From Lasiosphaeria ovina (Eukaryota > Ascomycota > Sordariomycetes > Sordariales > Lasiosphaeriaceae), in contig JAULSN010000007.1 in assembly GCA_033439765.1 (NCBI GenBank), positions 1,302,001 through 1,366,000 on the forward strand: a DNA stretch of 64,000 nucleotides, written 5' to 3'. How positions within the stretch are numbered: position 1 is the first letter of the stretch; every line of letters starts with the position of its first letter. Positions 39,524 to 51,239 of the stretch are shown here, one piece after another. Below the pieces are notes generated by a model. The model was not told where the DNA came from. It saw only the letters and a list, made by a program, of their open reading frames with translations, and did not search any database. A program made the translations under genes and the position numbers.

Positions 39524-40795
39524 TCAAAGTCTCGAGTTGGATCCTCCACTCCCCCTGTCGCCACCACCGCCGCCGCCGCCGGCAGCGCGGGTCGATTGCA
39601 CAAGCTCCCAGGCGAACTCGGCCAGCGGGGCGCGCGAGTCGGCGTAGCGCCGCGCCTGCTCGCTGCTCGCCTGGCGGCCGGCGTGGCGCGCGGCAATGCC
39701 CTGGCAGATTGCGGCGAGCCGGAAGATGTTGAAGGCCTGGGCCCACTGCAGCTCCCGGCGGCGGTCGGGCTCGCCGGGGGTCTGGCGCGTCAGCGACAGC
39801 TCGAGCGAGGACTGCGAGGCCGGGGTGCGGGGGTCGACGACGGAGAAGTAGAGCGTCGAGATCTCGTCGGGCGTCGGGAGGCCGCGCGTGGCGCGCGGCC
39901 GAAACCCCGTGTGCACTGAGATGCTCCTGGAGGGGTCGAGGCGGGCCGTGAAGTAGGGCGTGAGGAGGTTGGACAGGTCGGATAGGGGATGGCCGATGGT
40001 GGACATTTCCCAGCTGGCGAGAGAGAAAAGGGGAGAGACCGTCAGTAACTCTTCATGAACCCGCGGCCTGTGTACTCACTCCAGAATGCCAATGACCCGC
40101 GGCTCCGTCTTGTGAAAGACGAGGTTGTCAATCTTGAAGTCGCCATGAATAAGAGTGCCCCGGTCGACAGGCTGCTGGGCCTCGTCGGCGAAAAAGTCTA
40201 TGAGGTCGGCAAAGTGGGGGAGGGGCCCGACGGGCTCGTGGGTCTCGACGTCGCGCACACTGGCCTGGGCGTCACAGATGGTGCGCCAGGTGGCGACCTG
40301 GCGGGTGTAGAAGCCCGAGGCCTTGCCAAAGGCTTCGAGGCCGACGGCGCGGGGGTCGACGCGGTGCAGCTTGGCGAGGACGCGGATGGCGTCGGCCCAG
40401 ATAGCGCGGCGCTCGTCGGGCAGCAGGTTGGGGATGACGGGGTCCTCGAAGATGCGGCCGTCGAGGAAGGACATGATGTAGAAGGGGGTGCCGATGACGC
40501 CAGGGTCCTCGCACAGGCAGTAGGCCTTGGGCACGGGCACGTCGGTGGCGGCCAGGGCGGCGATGATGCGGTACTCGCGCTCGACCTTGTGCGCCGTCTT
40601 GGAGACGAGGGCGCCGGGCGGCTTCTTGCGCAGCACGTAGCGCCGGCCGTCGGGCGACGTGAGCTGGTACGTCGGGTTGGACTGGCCAAAGCCGAACTGC
40701 TTGACGTCGAGCGGCACCTCGATCTCGGGCACCGCCTTGGCGATCCACGCCTCGAGCGTCCGGACGTTGATGGGCTGGCGAACGCGTCCCGCCAT
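39524..40795 (-). CDS. APH/ACAD10-like phosphotransferase family protein
   Basis: Two exons on the minus strand, 40795-40080 and 40013-39524, giving 401 aa. The 66-bp intron has a GTGAGT donor, a TACTGAC branch and a CAG acceptor, and it joins in phase 2 to create GILDWEMSTIGHPLSDL. Kinase-fold features of the aminoglycoside-phosphotransferase (APH) superfamily are clear: an N-lobe Lys region (YVLRKKPPG, about 53-61), Glu in helix C (about residue 73), the Brenner motif HGDFKIDN (H217, D219, N224) and the metal-binding DWE (D239). Spacing and wording match the ACAD10/11 N-terminal phosphotransferase domain, here as a stand-alone protein. Human ACAD10/11 phosphorylate 4-hydroxy-acyl-CoAs; whether this fungal protein does so is inference. 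The Gly-rich C-terminal tail after about residue 380 is low-complexity. No acyl-CoA dehydrogenase domain follows. Confidence 0.85.
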
Positions 40796-42674
40796 TGCTG
40801 TTGTCGTGTCTCTCTCTCACTCCAAAAAAAAAAGGTTGGAGGAAGAGGAGTTGGAGTTGGAGTTGGAGTCTGTCGAAATCGAGATCGAGATCGGAATGGA
40901 GGAGTCTTGGCGTGTCGTTGTTGCTGTTTCTGTCGCTGTTGCTCTTGCCCTGTCTGTTCTGTCAACCCGCCACCGCTACTTGCCAGCCAATGAAACAAAA
41001 CGTCTTGACGCCAAATGACAACACTGGACGTGGAGTCTGGACAGCAGTCACACCTGTTCTGGCCGGCCGAGTTCGCATTTCCGAGTCTCGTCTCTGCCCT
41101 CGGTCGCTCCCCAGTCTCCCGTCGAACGCGGCCGCGACGAAGCCGGGCAGGGCGCGAGCCGAGGTTGCAAGCTAGAGCTACTCTCCCGACCCCGCGCGTG
41201 TAACTAGGTGCACCCGTGCAGAAAGGAGGCTCCCGTCGGGGTCCCGTTGCATTACAGTAATGCATTTAATTTATGCTTTTGGGGGTTGCACGCCGCATTC
41301 GGCTAGTAGGCGCGTGAGATGTCTTTTCCTAGGACCCAAATCCGGGGTTGCTAACTGGAAGTGAGGGCTGGGAAAGACGTCTACCGACGATTGAAGCAAT
41401 CCTGTGTTAATTGAAGCGTAAGCTTGCAGGTTGCTGGGATTTATTCGATCTGGGGTATGGATACCGAGAAGCGCGCTCTACAATGAGAGAGCTCTCTAGC
41501 ATCACAATCGCCACGATGCGGAAGCCATTGAACAAGAAAACATGTATATTAGAACAAGTGCAAACGCTAAAAATGAGATGGTTCTATGTACACGTCCTCT
41601 CTATAGCTAATTCGAGGCTAGAGTCTGCAAAGGCCGTCTCCCTCGCGGAGTTTGTTTCATCTCAAGCCTGACGACGTACTCGGCGTAAAAACTCGCGACG
41701 GAAAGAAACCCCAACGGCGCAGCAAATCACCACATTCCGACTCTGTAAAATCCAGAACCGACGTACATACCGCACGGAACACTTTGCGAGCCTCAGAACC
41801 AGCAGAGAATAAGAAACAATTAACAAAAAAGAAAAAAGAAAATTGGGCAAAAATATGAATCGAATTCCGGATCTCTCCAGAAGAGTTTGTTCCAAAGATT
41901 GAGAAATGGAGTATATTAGGCCAACCCACGGTCACATCCGGTAAAAGGCAGGAAATGAGTTCGGAATGGGCGGGCCTACTCCGACATTGCAGGCCCGAAA
42001 TCGCCACTCATAAGCCCCCCCTTCCAACCCCTAAAGTTTAGAGCGCCATTCACCATAATAATTGATCAACCCCTATAAAAGGATGTTGACAAGCCTTTTA
42101 CAGGCACTGACTGCGCTCAGTACGAAGAAGAATAGAACCAGCAGAGCGCACGCATTTAACTGCAATGCTTTAATTGAATCCATTGCCATGTATTATTTTC
42201 TACCGATGCAGCCGGCCCGCCAACAACCCAGCAATCATCACATCTCTCTTGTTTTGCTTTCCAGCTTCAAAAAGGAGGCACAACCTCTTTTCTCTATGTT
42301 TTGATCGCACAACAGCAGCAGCAGCGCACCACACACACACACTTTCTCTGTAACCGAGTTTGGAGCTGCTTCTTTTTTACTTTCTATACATAAATACATA
42401 CATACTCTGTACGTCGCGTATATATCCTCATTTTATTAAAGAAAGTGCCCGTGTATGTGTGCACAAACAAGGAGACGCGAACAGGTCGCCATGCAGAGTA
42501 TCTAGTCTAGTTTCCCCTATTGCAGTGCAGTGCAGTCTCTGCCCCAAAGAGAAAGAAAAAAAAGGAAAAAGAAGAATAGGCCTGATTGGTATCCATCCGT
42601 GTCCATTTCCATGCCCATACGCCTCCCGTTTGCCTGCCTCCCCTCCCAAAGATAGAGAGAGAGAGAGAAATCAA
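40796..42674. other. spacer between phosphotransferase and rad17 genes
   Basis: It contains the promoter and leader of the phosphotransferase gene, including a GGAGTT repeat just 5' of the ATG, then about 1.5 kb with no recognisable gene. A TATA-box-like CTATAAAAGG occurs near 42,072, followed by a 73-codon plus-strand frame at 42,083 with no known motif, which I do not call a gene. The last 300 bp is probably the rad17 3' untranslated region. Confidence 0.45.
40848..40869. repeat. GGAGTT hexamer run upstream of the phosphotransferase start
   Basis: About three and a half GGAGTT units, 55-75 bp upstream of the ATG at 40795. They lie in the probable 5' leader. Confidence 0.8.
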
Positions 42675-43279
42675 TCAATCGTCCTCGATATCATCGTCGC
42701 TGAGCACGAGGCTCTGGATCGGCAGCAGGCTGGCCGCCGGCGCCATGTCGTCGCCGTCGCTCTTGGCTGTCCTGGACCTGCTCAGGATGGCGCCGAGGCC
42801 GTGCGGCCTCTTCTTGCGCGGGCTGGCCGATTCCTCCGTGGGCTTGTCCGTGGCCCAGGACGTGTCGCCGCCAGCCGCACCCCCCCCGCCGCCGCCGTCC
42901 TGCCCGTCGCCGTCGTCGTCGTCGTTGTCGTCGTCCTCTGCCCTCGGCGCCCCGATGCCCTGAAACGACACCACCCTGTCAAAGTCCCTGAGCCGCATGG
43001 ACCCGAACCCGCCACCGCCATTGCTTCCTCGCCGTCGGCGCGAAATGTGCGCCATGTACGGGAGCCGTTCGAGCAAAAACTCCTGCCGCCCCGCCGTGCC
43101 GAGGGAGAGGAGGGGCGCAGAGACCGTGTCCTCTTGCGGCTCCGGTTTCACGGCTCGGCCGAGATCCTGGCTTGCCGCCGCAGCAGATAACGACCTGGCA
43201 TTTCCAAACCGATCTCCCGTGCCGGCCATTCTATTACTCTTATTAAGGAACGCAGACGCGCCGTTGCTGAGCGATGCTG

Positions 43280-43324
<45 letters not shown>

Positions 43325-45641
43325 CGCTGCTGCTGCTACGCGGTGGGCCCGGCCCGCCGTCCTCGCCCTTGAGCATCTTGGTGGCCCACATGTCGACGAG
43401 ACTGTCGAGCTCTTCCTTGGCGCGCCACAGCTTGAGGTAGGCCGGGTAGAACATCTTGAACGAGTCACCGCCGCGGCCGGTGGGGTGCGTCTGCCGTTTC
43501 ACGGGCGACGGCAGCGAGAACAGCAGCCCGCGGACGGCGACCTGGAACGCCATCTCGTCCTGCCGGAGGATGTGGCTGCCCGAGTCTTTGCCCATGTACC
43601 CGCCCGAGAATCCCTTGCCGCCAAAAAACACGTCCCAGGACGGGCAGAGGAAGTCGCTCTCGGAGAGGTACTCAAGACACCCGTTGACGTGGTCGAGCGA
43701 AGTGTTTGGGTCTAGCGGGTTGCTCTGCTCGCAGGAAAGGGCGTAGTTCTCGTGCAAGGCAGATATAAAGGTGTGCGTGTCGGTCCCGGTCTCGTCGATC
43801 AGGGTGTCGACCGAGACCTCGGATCTCTTAGGCCTGGAGAGGTGTGCCATGTGGTCGGGCAGCGTTTCTGCTGCCGCTTCGACTGACCCGTGAGGAAATG
43901 GCTTATCCCCTCGTTTGTTGTACACCACTTTTCCCACAGCGTGGAATATCCCGAGCGTCGCCTCTCGCTGCGAGACCAGCTGGAGGCTCTCGTGCTCGCC
44001 CCTGGTCAGCGCCGGGATGTCTTTGGCCCCCCTCTTGGGCTTCGTAAACGCAACCTTGGACCCCCAGTCGGCATCGTCGTCTCCCTTGACGCAGAGAAAC
44101 TCCAGAGACGCAATAGCGTTTCGGATATCCCCAATCTCTCCCAGGCGCTTGAGGACAAGCGGGCCGGGGGTGCGCCGACGCCCGGACTTGCGGGCTTCCT
44201 TCTGCACCACGAGATCTAGAGCCTTCGCAAGGAGCGACGGCGCAATGGAGTTGAACTCGATCAAGCCGGCCCCGGGATGCCGGAGGATCTCTGGGCCAAG
44301 TAGCCGGTGTGCCGTAAAGCTGTCGGCCGATGCCGAGGTCGTCGTGAGCAGCGTCTCCGATATGACCATGACAATCGGCGTAACGGGTTCCGACGAGTAG
44401 CTCTGCCCATAGCCTGCGAGGGCGGGCGTGTTTGCCGCCAGGAACTGTAATATCGTGTTCCGAAAGGACGTCAAGGCGGTTGAAGAGCGCATGAAAGTAT
44501 TTGGAAACTCCTCAATCAGTATCAATCTTCGATCCGACACCTTTGCAGACCCGGTCTGGGTCGGCGTAGGCAGAGGAGGTGGAGTCGTATCCGAGTCCAA
44601 GTCGAGCTGGCCAAACTTACCGCCACGCCCTAAGAACTCCTCAAACTGTGCAGACGCCGACTGGTATCCCTGAGCGACACCGTACGAGTTGGACGGGTTT
44701 CTCCACTCAAGCACCTCGCAGCCCATGTCCTTGGCCAACAGCTGCACTGTCGTAGTCTTACCGGTGCCAGCAGCACCCTTCAGCACGAGCAGCCGCTGCC
44801 TCATGCGCCCGTTGAGCACGTCCTCAAGCCACCTTCTCACATCGGCCACCTTCTTCTTGTGCACCGCCAGCTCGTCCAGGTTGACGGGAGCGAACCGCTC
44901 CGACCACGGCCGCGCGTCGTCGTCGTTGGACGCTGCTGTTGCGCCCGCGGGGAGCTTGGGCAGCTGCTTCAGGAACCTATGGCCCACTGCTGGCTTCGGG
45001 ACGGTCCCGGGCTGGGACCCGCTGGCCTCCTTGAACCGCTTATGGGCCGCCTTGCCAACGATGCTCGACGCCGACGCCGTCTTGTAGAGGGGCACGTCGT
45101 CGTCGGATATGGGGTCGCTGATGAGGCTGTTAAGAGCGAACGGGTTGCTTGCGTCCCTGTTGCTGGCGCTGGCGCTGGGGGCGCCTGGGAAGGACGACGA
45201 CGGCTGGCTCCTCTGCGCCTGCTTGGAGAAGAGCGTCTTCAGGTCTGCCGTCTTGCCTTTCTCCTTCTCTTCGAGCTTGAGCTTTTTCTGCGCCCGTGTC
45301 CGCGACTTGTCTGGGCTGGTGCTGGGGCTTTTGGTCGGAGCCTTCTTGGCGAGACGGCTCGCGAAGGAGGGAGCAGGCTGCGAGTTCGCCGGGGGTTGCG
45401 GCTTGGATGCCGCGGCGCGCGTGACCTTCCGGGCAGGCACGGGACTGGGAGAGCCGGCGACATCTCCGCCGGCGGCTGCTGCTTTGGGGGCCTGGTGTGC
45501 GTCAGGCGAGGAAAACAGGAAGCGGCTCAGGGTGTTTTTGGACGACGTGGGTTGCTTTTCAATGGTGTCGCTGTCGCCGTCGCCGTCACTGTCAGAATCG
45601 TCGACAACTGCCCGCTTCCGTCGCTTTCCTGGCGGCGCCAT
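42675..45641 (-). CDS. rad17: Rad17-type checkpoint clamp loader
   Basis: A single exon of 988 aa. The start is the first in-frame ATG (MAPPGKRRKRAVVDD). The N-terminal 240 residues are basic and acidic low-complexity sequence with KRRKR near the start, a likely nuclear signal. The signature PWSERFAPVNLDELAVHKKKVADVRRWL (about 245-271) precedes Walker A GAAGTGKTT (289-297) and the Rad17-type Walker B ILIEEFPN (374-381). C-terminal DRVVSFQGIG and the final acidic IEDD also fit the family. Rad17/Rad24 replaces Rfc1 in an RFC-like complex that loads the 9-1-1 clamp at damaged DNA to activate the checkpoint kinase. A polythreonine run from a CGT repeat interrupts the C-terminal half. Upstream DNA has two CGCGAAA sites and a telobox. 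Confidence 0.93.
43281..43320 (-). repeat. trinucleotide run coding polythreonine in rad17
   Basis: Thirteen CGT units on the plus strand, ACG on the coding strand, encode a threonine run in the disordered C-terminal half of Rad17. Its length should be polymorphic without breaking the frame. Confidence 0.9.
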
Positions 45642-45864
45642 TCCAAATGCTACAGTTTTCACGATACGGCATTTGTCACATAGCGAGATGCAGACGTTGT
45701 CTGGGTTCAATGGCGTTTCTGGAGGGTGGACGAGGTTGAAGACCGTCGTTGGCGCAACGAAAAAAAACAATGACAGCACTGAGCAGGCACCACAGGCACC
45801 CAGCACACAGCGGGACTCGCAGCTTGCTGCAGGGGTTCAGCCTTGAGGAAACGGCTTATCGCTG

Positions 45865-45875
45865 ACCCTAACCCT
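45865..45875. promoter_or_regulatory. telobox-like site upstream of rad17
   Basis: ACCCTAACCCT, two TTAGGG-type half repeats, lies 224-234 bp upstream of the rad17 ATG. In fungi such internal sites can bind TTAGGG-repeat factors (Tbf1/TRF-like). Function here is inferred from the motif only. Confidence 0.45.
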
Positions 45876-45911
45876 TAGGTAGAGTGGCGCTTATCGTCCA
45901 AGACGCGACTC

Positions 45912-45931
45912 GGCGATTTCGCGATTTCGCG
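45912..45931 (-). promoter_or_regulatory. tandem MBF/E2F-like CGCGAAA sites upstream of rad17
   Basis: On the rad17 coding strand the sequence holds two CGCGAAA motifs spaced 8 bp apart, about 270-290 bp upstream of the ATG. CGCGAAA matches G1/S regulator sites (yeast SBF/MBF, E2F TTTCGCG). Cell-cycle-regulated expression of a replication-checkpoint gene would be consistent, but this is inference. Confidence 0.45.
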
Positions 45932-46295
45932 TTAAGTGCTTTTCAAAACCGCCACACAAAACCCTGGAGATGACCCTGTCACGAAATAACGAACTCGATA
46001 TAGGTGCACATCATTTTAGAAGAAGAAATATTATGCTTAATACGGAGTAATTGCTTTTGTTTTTTTGGAAACCCACAGATCTCGGGCACTATGAACTTCG
46101 CGCCAGGAATCGCGCATTACTTACTTACTAGATGGATGGTTTTTACATTTTGTTGGTATCGGCCGGAAAATTGTCATTTCATCCCAAACATGGTTCCAAG
46201 GTATGTAACGCCAAAAAGGAGGCAGCAGAGCTCCGGAAAAACATTCTGGATATCGCCTCAAGCAACAGACAGACAATTTTTTTTTGGGGGGGGTG

Positions 46296-47641
46296 TTAGT
46301 GTGTCCAGCCTTCAAAGTCGTTCACGAATCTGACCGCGGCGGCAAGATACCGGTCGTGAACGTCTCCCCAGGTCCGGGCCGCCTCTCTGATGGCGCGAAT
46401 AGCTACGGGTGCGTTAGTAACAGTTTCACAGACAAGACACCACAAAAGACAGCCTTACCTTTGACGTAGTGGGCATCCATGGCCCACTCCGACTCCAGCG
46501 CCTTGGTCTCAACATAGTGCCAGCCCTTCCCCTTGAGGTCGGCCGGGATGTAGTCGGGGTCGATCTTGGGCCGCAGCTCGGCGACGTAGACGGCCAGCGT
46601 GAGGAGCCACCACTGGCGGACGAGGGGGAGGTGGAACTTTGCGGGGAGCAGGGGGAGCAGGATCCGGACGGCGTGGCTGGTGGTGAGGAGGTGGACGATG
46701 AAGAAGTTGTAGGCGTGCGTCCCGGGCGGCACCGTGGCGACGAGCAGGGCGACGGCCGCCTCCTGCGACTCGCGGAACTGCTCCACGGGGTTGGCGAGCT
46801 CCCACGCGTTCCAGTACTCGAGCACCAGCGACTCGTGCTCCTCGAACAGCGGCTCGATGTTGTCATATCCCGGCTCTGCGAAGATGCCGTCGAACCGCGT
46901 GTCACGGGCTATCTTGCCCAGCAGCTCGGTCGGCGACGTCGATGTGAAGGCCGACTTCTTGGTGTACGACGCATCGTCGAGGTACTTGTGCAGAAAGTTA
47001 TACTGGGTGGCCGCCAGTCCAAGGGCTTCCATGGCAATCTCTCGGTTGTCAAACTCGTAAGCATATCCGAGGTGGATAAGGGGGTGGCCAACTATGTCTG
47101 CGTGTTAGCGGAGGGGATGTTTACTGCTAGGGGTGGTTTCCCGCGGCAACGTACGGCCGCCAATGAGGCCATTGACCAGGGGCTCGGGGCCCTTCAGCAC
47201 GTAGTCCTCGATGACCCTTTTCCAGTCGTACTTGAACTTCATGGCCAGGGTGTCTTCGAAGAAGTCGACATAGGCGCGCTGGTAGCGCTTGTCGCCCAGG
47301 AAGTCGCGCCAGTCCTCCTCGATGATCTCGGAAGGCGAGTCCTTCCAGGGCTCCAAGCTCTCCGACTCGACCTCGTAGATGCGGTGCAGCTGGGACGGCT
47401 GGGCGCCGAGAAGATAGGCCGAGCACAGGATGTGCGGCAGGTGGTTGTCGAACTGCAGGCTGTGGTAGATGATGGAGTGGTTCACGTGGTTTGCCCTGAG
47501 GAGGTGGTTGAGCACCCTCCGCCCTTTATTGCCCGTGTTCGACGCCGTGTCGTGCACCTCGACCGGCGCAATGTCGATTGCCGCCGCGCCAGGCGTTACC
47601 AGCCGGTTGACCAGTGGTATATATGAGAGAATCCCCGCCAT
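46296..47641 (-). CDS. DUF4243 / questin-oxidase-like protein
   Basis: Three exons on the minus strand, 47641-47155, 47097-46459 and 46402-46296, giving 410 aa. Introns are 57 bp (GTACGT donor) and 56 bp (GTAAGG donor, TTACTAAC branch). Splicing creates GLIGGHIVGHPLIHLGYAYEFDNREIAMEALGL, the hallmark core of the DUF4243/questin-oxidase-like family. NHVNHSIIYHSLQFDNHLPHIL near residues 50-71 is the other conserved His-rich block, and an HAYNFFIVHLLTTSHAVRILLPLL helix follows later. Characterised members (such as GedK and AflY/HypX) are Baeyer-Villiger-type oxidases in polyketide pathways, but many copies lie outside clusters. No polyketide synthase or other biosynthetic gene is nearby, so the substrate is unknown. 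It is divergent from the ribulose-phosphate epimerase gene across 498 bp. Confidence 0.85.
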
Positions 47642-48139
47642 CCTCGTTGTGTTTAATTTACCAGCTCAATCTTGCTTCGTTTAGGGTTCCCCGCGCATTG
47701 GGCTGAGGTGCTTCGCGAGCATCACCGCCGTCAAGCCGCCGTCAAGTCGTCGCGCTACTGTGTAGTAACGGATGGCAATGTTGAGGTGATGGATGTCGAG
47801 CGTCGAAAGCTGCTGCTGGCAGCTACCCACTCACAGTGCCCACTCAGGTGATGTCAGTGCGGGTCCCACTGTCGCTAAAAAGTAGCATCGCATCCTCCCC
47901 GCCGTGCTGTTGTTGGCTCGCCCCGGGTACGGAGGACCCCTGTCAATTGATCCTTTAGCTTCCGTCCCGCTCGATAGGTGCTTCTGCCCCTCCTCCCCCA
48001 CCAAAGGCTGATGGGGTTTCGAATCTGAACGGGAGCTCGACTTTACTCCGTCACAGCTGGCAGCTACTACTAATTACCTACCTTCGATTACCATTGATCC
48101 CAGAGCATCTGCCTTAAGGTGATTGCTTTTCATAGCAAA
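47642..48139. other. divergent promoter region
   Basis: 498 bp between the divergent DUF4243 (minus) and ribulose-phosphate epimerase (plus) starts. It must hold both promoters. I see a TACGGAG at 47,928 and a TACTCCGT at 48,044, but no clear TATA box. Confidence 0.6.
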
Positions 48140-49164
48140 ATGGCGCCCCCGGCAATCATAGCACCGTCGATCCTGTCGGCCGACTTTGCCGACCTCGGCG
48201 CCGACTGCGCCCGGACCATCAAGCAGGGCGCCGACTGGCTCCATGTCGACATCATGTAGGCCTGCCTCCGTCTCTAGCTGGGTCAACGCCATGCACTGAC
48301 CTGACGTACCCAGGGACGGCCATTTCGTGCCCAACCTCACCTTTGGCCCGCCCGTCGTCGTCAAGATCCGGAGCCATGTCGACCGGCCGACTCACAGCCT
48401 AGGCAAGGGCACCTTTGACTGCCACATGATGATTGCAGAGGTACACCACTCCTCCATCCGCTTCATTAGTAGGCTGGGTGCCAACCTGTCTGTGATCACC
48501 GACTAACGGCTCGCTCTCTTGTCTCTCCCCCTCCGCAGCCCAAGAAGTGGGTCAAAGAGTTCAAAAAGGCCGGCTGCGATCTGTACTGCTTCCACTACGA
48601 GGCCGCCTCCTCATCAGCCGCCGAGAGCCCCGAGGGCCAGTCGGAGCTCAAGACGAGCCCGCGCGAGCTGATCCGCTACATCCACGACAACGGCATGCTG
48701 GCCGGCATCGCCATCAAGCCGGGAACCAAGGTCGACGTGCTGTGGGACGTGCTGGACAGCCCCAACGAGAAGGAGCGTCCTGATGTAGGTTGGATGGATT
48801 CCTTGTTTTTCCCCAAACAAACACTGGGCTCGTTTGCCGTCAAGGCCAGCAGCCCCCGATATGCTAATATGAAATTCTTTCTCTTCTTCTCTCGCAGATG
48901 GTTCTCGTCATGACGGTCGAGCCCGGGTTCGGCGGGCAAAAGTTCATGGCCTCGGAGCTGCCAAAGGTCGAGGCGCTCCGCCAGCGGTACCCGGACCTGA
49001 ACATCGAAGTCGACGGCGGCCTCGGGCCCGGCACAATAGACCAGGCCGCCGACGCGGGAGCAAACGTCATCGTCGCCGGGAGCGCCGTCTTTGGCGCCAA
49101 GGACCCCGCCGAGGTCATCGCCCTGCTCCGGGAAGCCGTCGACAAGAGAAACGGGAAGCTGTAG
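48140..49164 (+). CDS. RPE1: ribulose-phosphate 3-epimerase
   Basis: Four exons, 48140-48255, 48314-48440, 48539-48784 and 48898-49164, giving 251 aa, a normal length for the family. Introns are 58, 98 and 113 bp with GTAGGC, GTACAC and GTAGGT donors. The enzyme interconverts ribulose 5-phosphate and xylulose 5-phosphate in the cytosolic pentose phosphate pathway. It is a TIM barrel: [12 protein letters not shown] at the first strand; [17 protein letters not shown] with the metal-binding His and catalytic Asp, assembled across intron 1; CFHYEA; the mobile loop [14 protein letters not shown]; and the second catalytic Asp in EVDGG near the phosphate-binding [12 protein letters not shown]. The segment [20 protein letters not shown] is a small insertion relative to the shortest homologues. 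Confidence 0.96.
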
Positions 49165-49481
49165 TGGATTTATATTGCTCGCTCTGGTTTCAGGCGCGCC
49201 GTTTAGCTTCAGTATACATATACGTCGTCGTGGACGCAGCCGGCTATACGCAAGACATGTGTCGCGATTTGAGAAATACTTGTCAGGAAACGAGCAGCCA
49301 TGTAGATTACTGTAACTCATCGAGTAATATTCTGAGCGAGAGCTATCCACAGCCGTCCCTACAATATTCAGGACCCCACGTTTCGAGTTCTGGACACGAC
49401 GTTTGCCGGCCATTGCTACAAAGCCTAGACCCCATGATTCTTCCCCCGGAACGAACCCGTCCAGCCCAGCCACGGTTACGG
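49165..49481. other. convergent 3' regions
   Basis: 317 bp between the convergent ends of the epimerase gene and the class V aminotransferase-like gene. No gene is present; both 3' untranslated regions must share or divide this space. Confidence 0.65.
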
Positions 49482-50241
49482 CTACTGGCCCCTGGATAAG
49501 ACCTTGTCGATGGCCGCAATCAGCGCCTGGACTTCTTCCACTGTGTCACGAGAAGGGGTTCGCTGGTTAGTCCACGGCATCCCGGAGGCCCAAACTAAAC
49601 CAAAAACCAAAAAGAAAAAAGAGAAACACAGAGAGCTTGCCAGTATTGTAATGAACCATGCTCACACGCACAACACCGTCGCCCGCGTCGAGGCCGAGCA
49701 CCTGCTCGACGAGGCGGACCGAGTAGAAGCTGCCCCAGCGGAAGCCGAACACCGAGTCACGCTCGACGGCCTCGACGAGCGCGCGCGAGCTGCGCCCGGC
49801 GACAGTGAAACTGACCGTCGGCACGCGCGCGCCGGGGTCCGAGCCGGGCTCGCCCCACACGGTCACGTCGGGTCGTGTGTCTAGGTACGCTAGCAGCGTT
49901 GCTTGTAGTTTGCCTTCTTGCGCGGTGATGCTGGGCCATTTGCTGTCGGGTAAGTACTCGACCACGGCGGAGATCCCGTGCACCAGCTCGTAGTTGGACC
50001 CGGCGAGTCCGAGCTTGTGCTCGAGCGTCGCGTGCGCGTTGAAGTAGTGCCCGAGGGACCGCAGCTGGGCCTGCGCGCGCGCGCTGGCGTAGAGTTGTGA
50101 GATGTGTGGGCCGTAGACCTGTGGTTGGTTGCGGGGGTTAGGGGACTGAAGAGGGAGGAGGAGGAGGAGGAGGAAAGGGGGTGGAGAGGGGGGTGGGAAG
50201 GGGGGTGGGAAAAGTCTGGATGTTGACTCTGCCATTGCAAC

Positions 50242-50276
<35 letters not shown>

Positions 50277-51239
50277 AAGGGGAGTGAAAAAAGAGCACAG
50301 CAGCCGACCTTGTACCACGAAAAGGAGTAGAAGTCGACGCCCAGCGCCTTGACGTCGATCTTGCGGTGGGGGGCATAGGCGACGGCGTCGACGGCTACGA
50401 GGGCGTCCGGGCTGGCGCTGGCGCGCACCGTCTGGGCAAATCCCGCGACGTCGTGGATGGTGCCGAGGATGTTGCTCGCGTGGGTGCAGGTCACGAGCCG
50501 GGTCTTGCGGCTGAGGAGCCGGCCGAGGTCCTCGGCGGCGAGTTTCGGGTTCGATTTGCTAGACGACGGCGAGGGATGCCACCACTTCACGACCAGCTGC
50601 TGCCGCTCGGCCAGATCGAGCCAGGGCGCGATGTTGGCCTCGTGGTCGAGCACCGAGATGACGACCTCGTCGCCGGGCTGGAAGGACGACAGGGCGTATG
50701 AGACGTTTCGAAACAGCTGTGTGGTGGACGGGCTGAGCACTGTGGTTCAGGTGCGTGTGTGTATGTGTTTGTGTGAGACCAACTAGCCGCTGCCTTGTCC
50801 ACGAGAGGGTGCTCTCGATTTACGAGTGGGGGTGAAAGGGGGTTATGTTACCTATCTCGTCCTTTGAGGCACCAACGTACGCCGCCGCCGCGGCATAGCC
50901 CGCGTCGTAGCGGTCGGTGGACGCCTTGCCCGTGGCATAGCTGGCTCCGAGCTGGACGTTGGTATTCAAGAGGTAGTCTCGGATGCTGATACAGCCATGG
51001 TCGTCATATTAACAAACAGTACAAACCCCAGATCAACGAGCGCTGGGCCGGGAGGCTATGAGCTCAACTAGGCATGTATCAAGGACGGGCAGCAGGAATG
51101 TATGTATGTACCGTTCGGCCACCGCCCCCAGAGCCTGACTGCCGCCAGCATTGTCAAAGAACACTTGCTCTCCGGCCAATGCGGGGAAGTTGGCCCTCAC
51201 CTGGTCGATATCAAAGGTTTCGTCGTCGGCAGCAGACAT
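49482..51239 (-). CDS. class V aminotransferase / cysteine-desulfurase-like PLP enzyme
   Basis: Five exons on the minus strand, 51239-51112, 50985-50852, 50739-50309, 50118-49641 and 49540-49482, giving 409 aa. The order FDIDQVRANFPAL, VFFDNAGGSQ, DYLLNTNVQLGASY, THASNILGT (stacking His), VDAVAYAPH (Asp to pyridine N) and SFSWYK-VYGPHI (Schiff-base Lys231) matches class V PLP enzymes. It is closest in my reading to the VC1184-type cysteine-desulfurase-like subgroup, whose reaction is not settled, so I do not call it Nfs1. Lys231 is the last codon of exon 3. Intron 3 (190 bp) has an uncommon GTCGGC donor and is filled by GA and GAG repeats. Intron 4 appears to be GC-AG (GCAAGC donor, CTAAC branch), and splicing it restores the family C-terminus HYNTVEEVQALIAAIDKVL. 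Confidence 0.85.
50240..50271. repeat. GA/CT repeat inside intron 3 of the PLP-enzyme gene
   Basis: About fourteen GA units on the plus strand (CT in the transcript), with a GAG run at about 50,155-50,172 in the same 190-bp intron. They account for its unusual length. Confidence 0.85.

Larger units (their letters stand above)
45642..46295. other. rad17 promoter and 3' end of the DUF4243 gene
   Basis: 654 bp between two minus-strand genes. It contains the CGCGAAA pair and telobox described separately, a TACGGAGTA 9-mer at 46,041 and a T/G homopolymer junction at about 46,277-46,293. No ORF is supported. Confidence 0.6.
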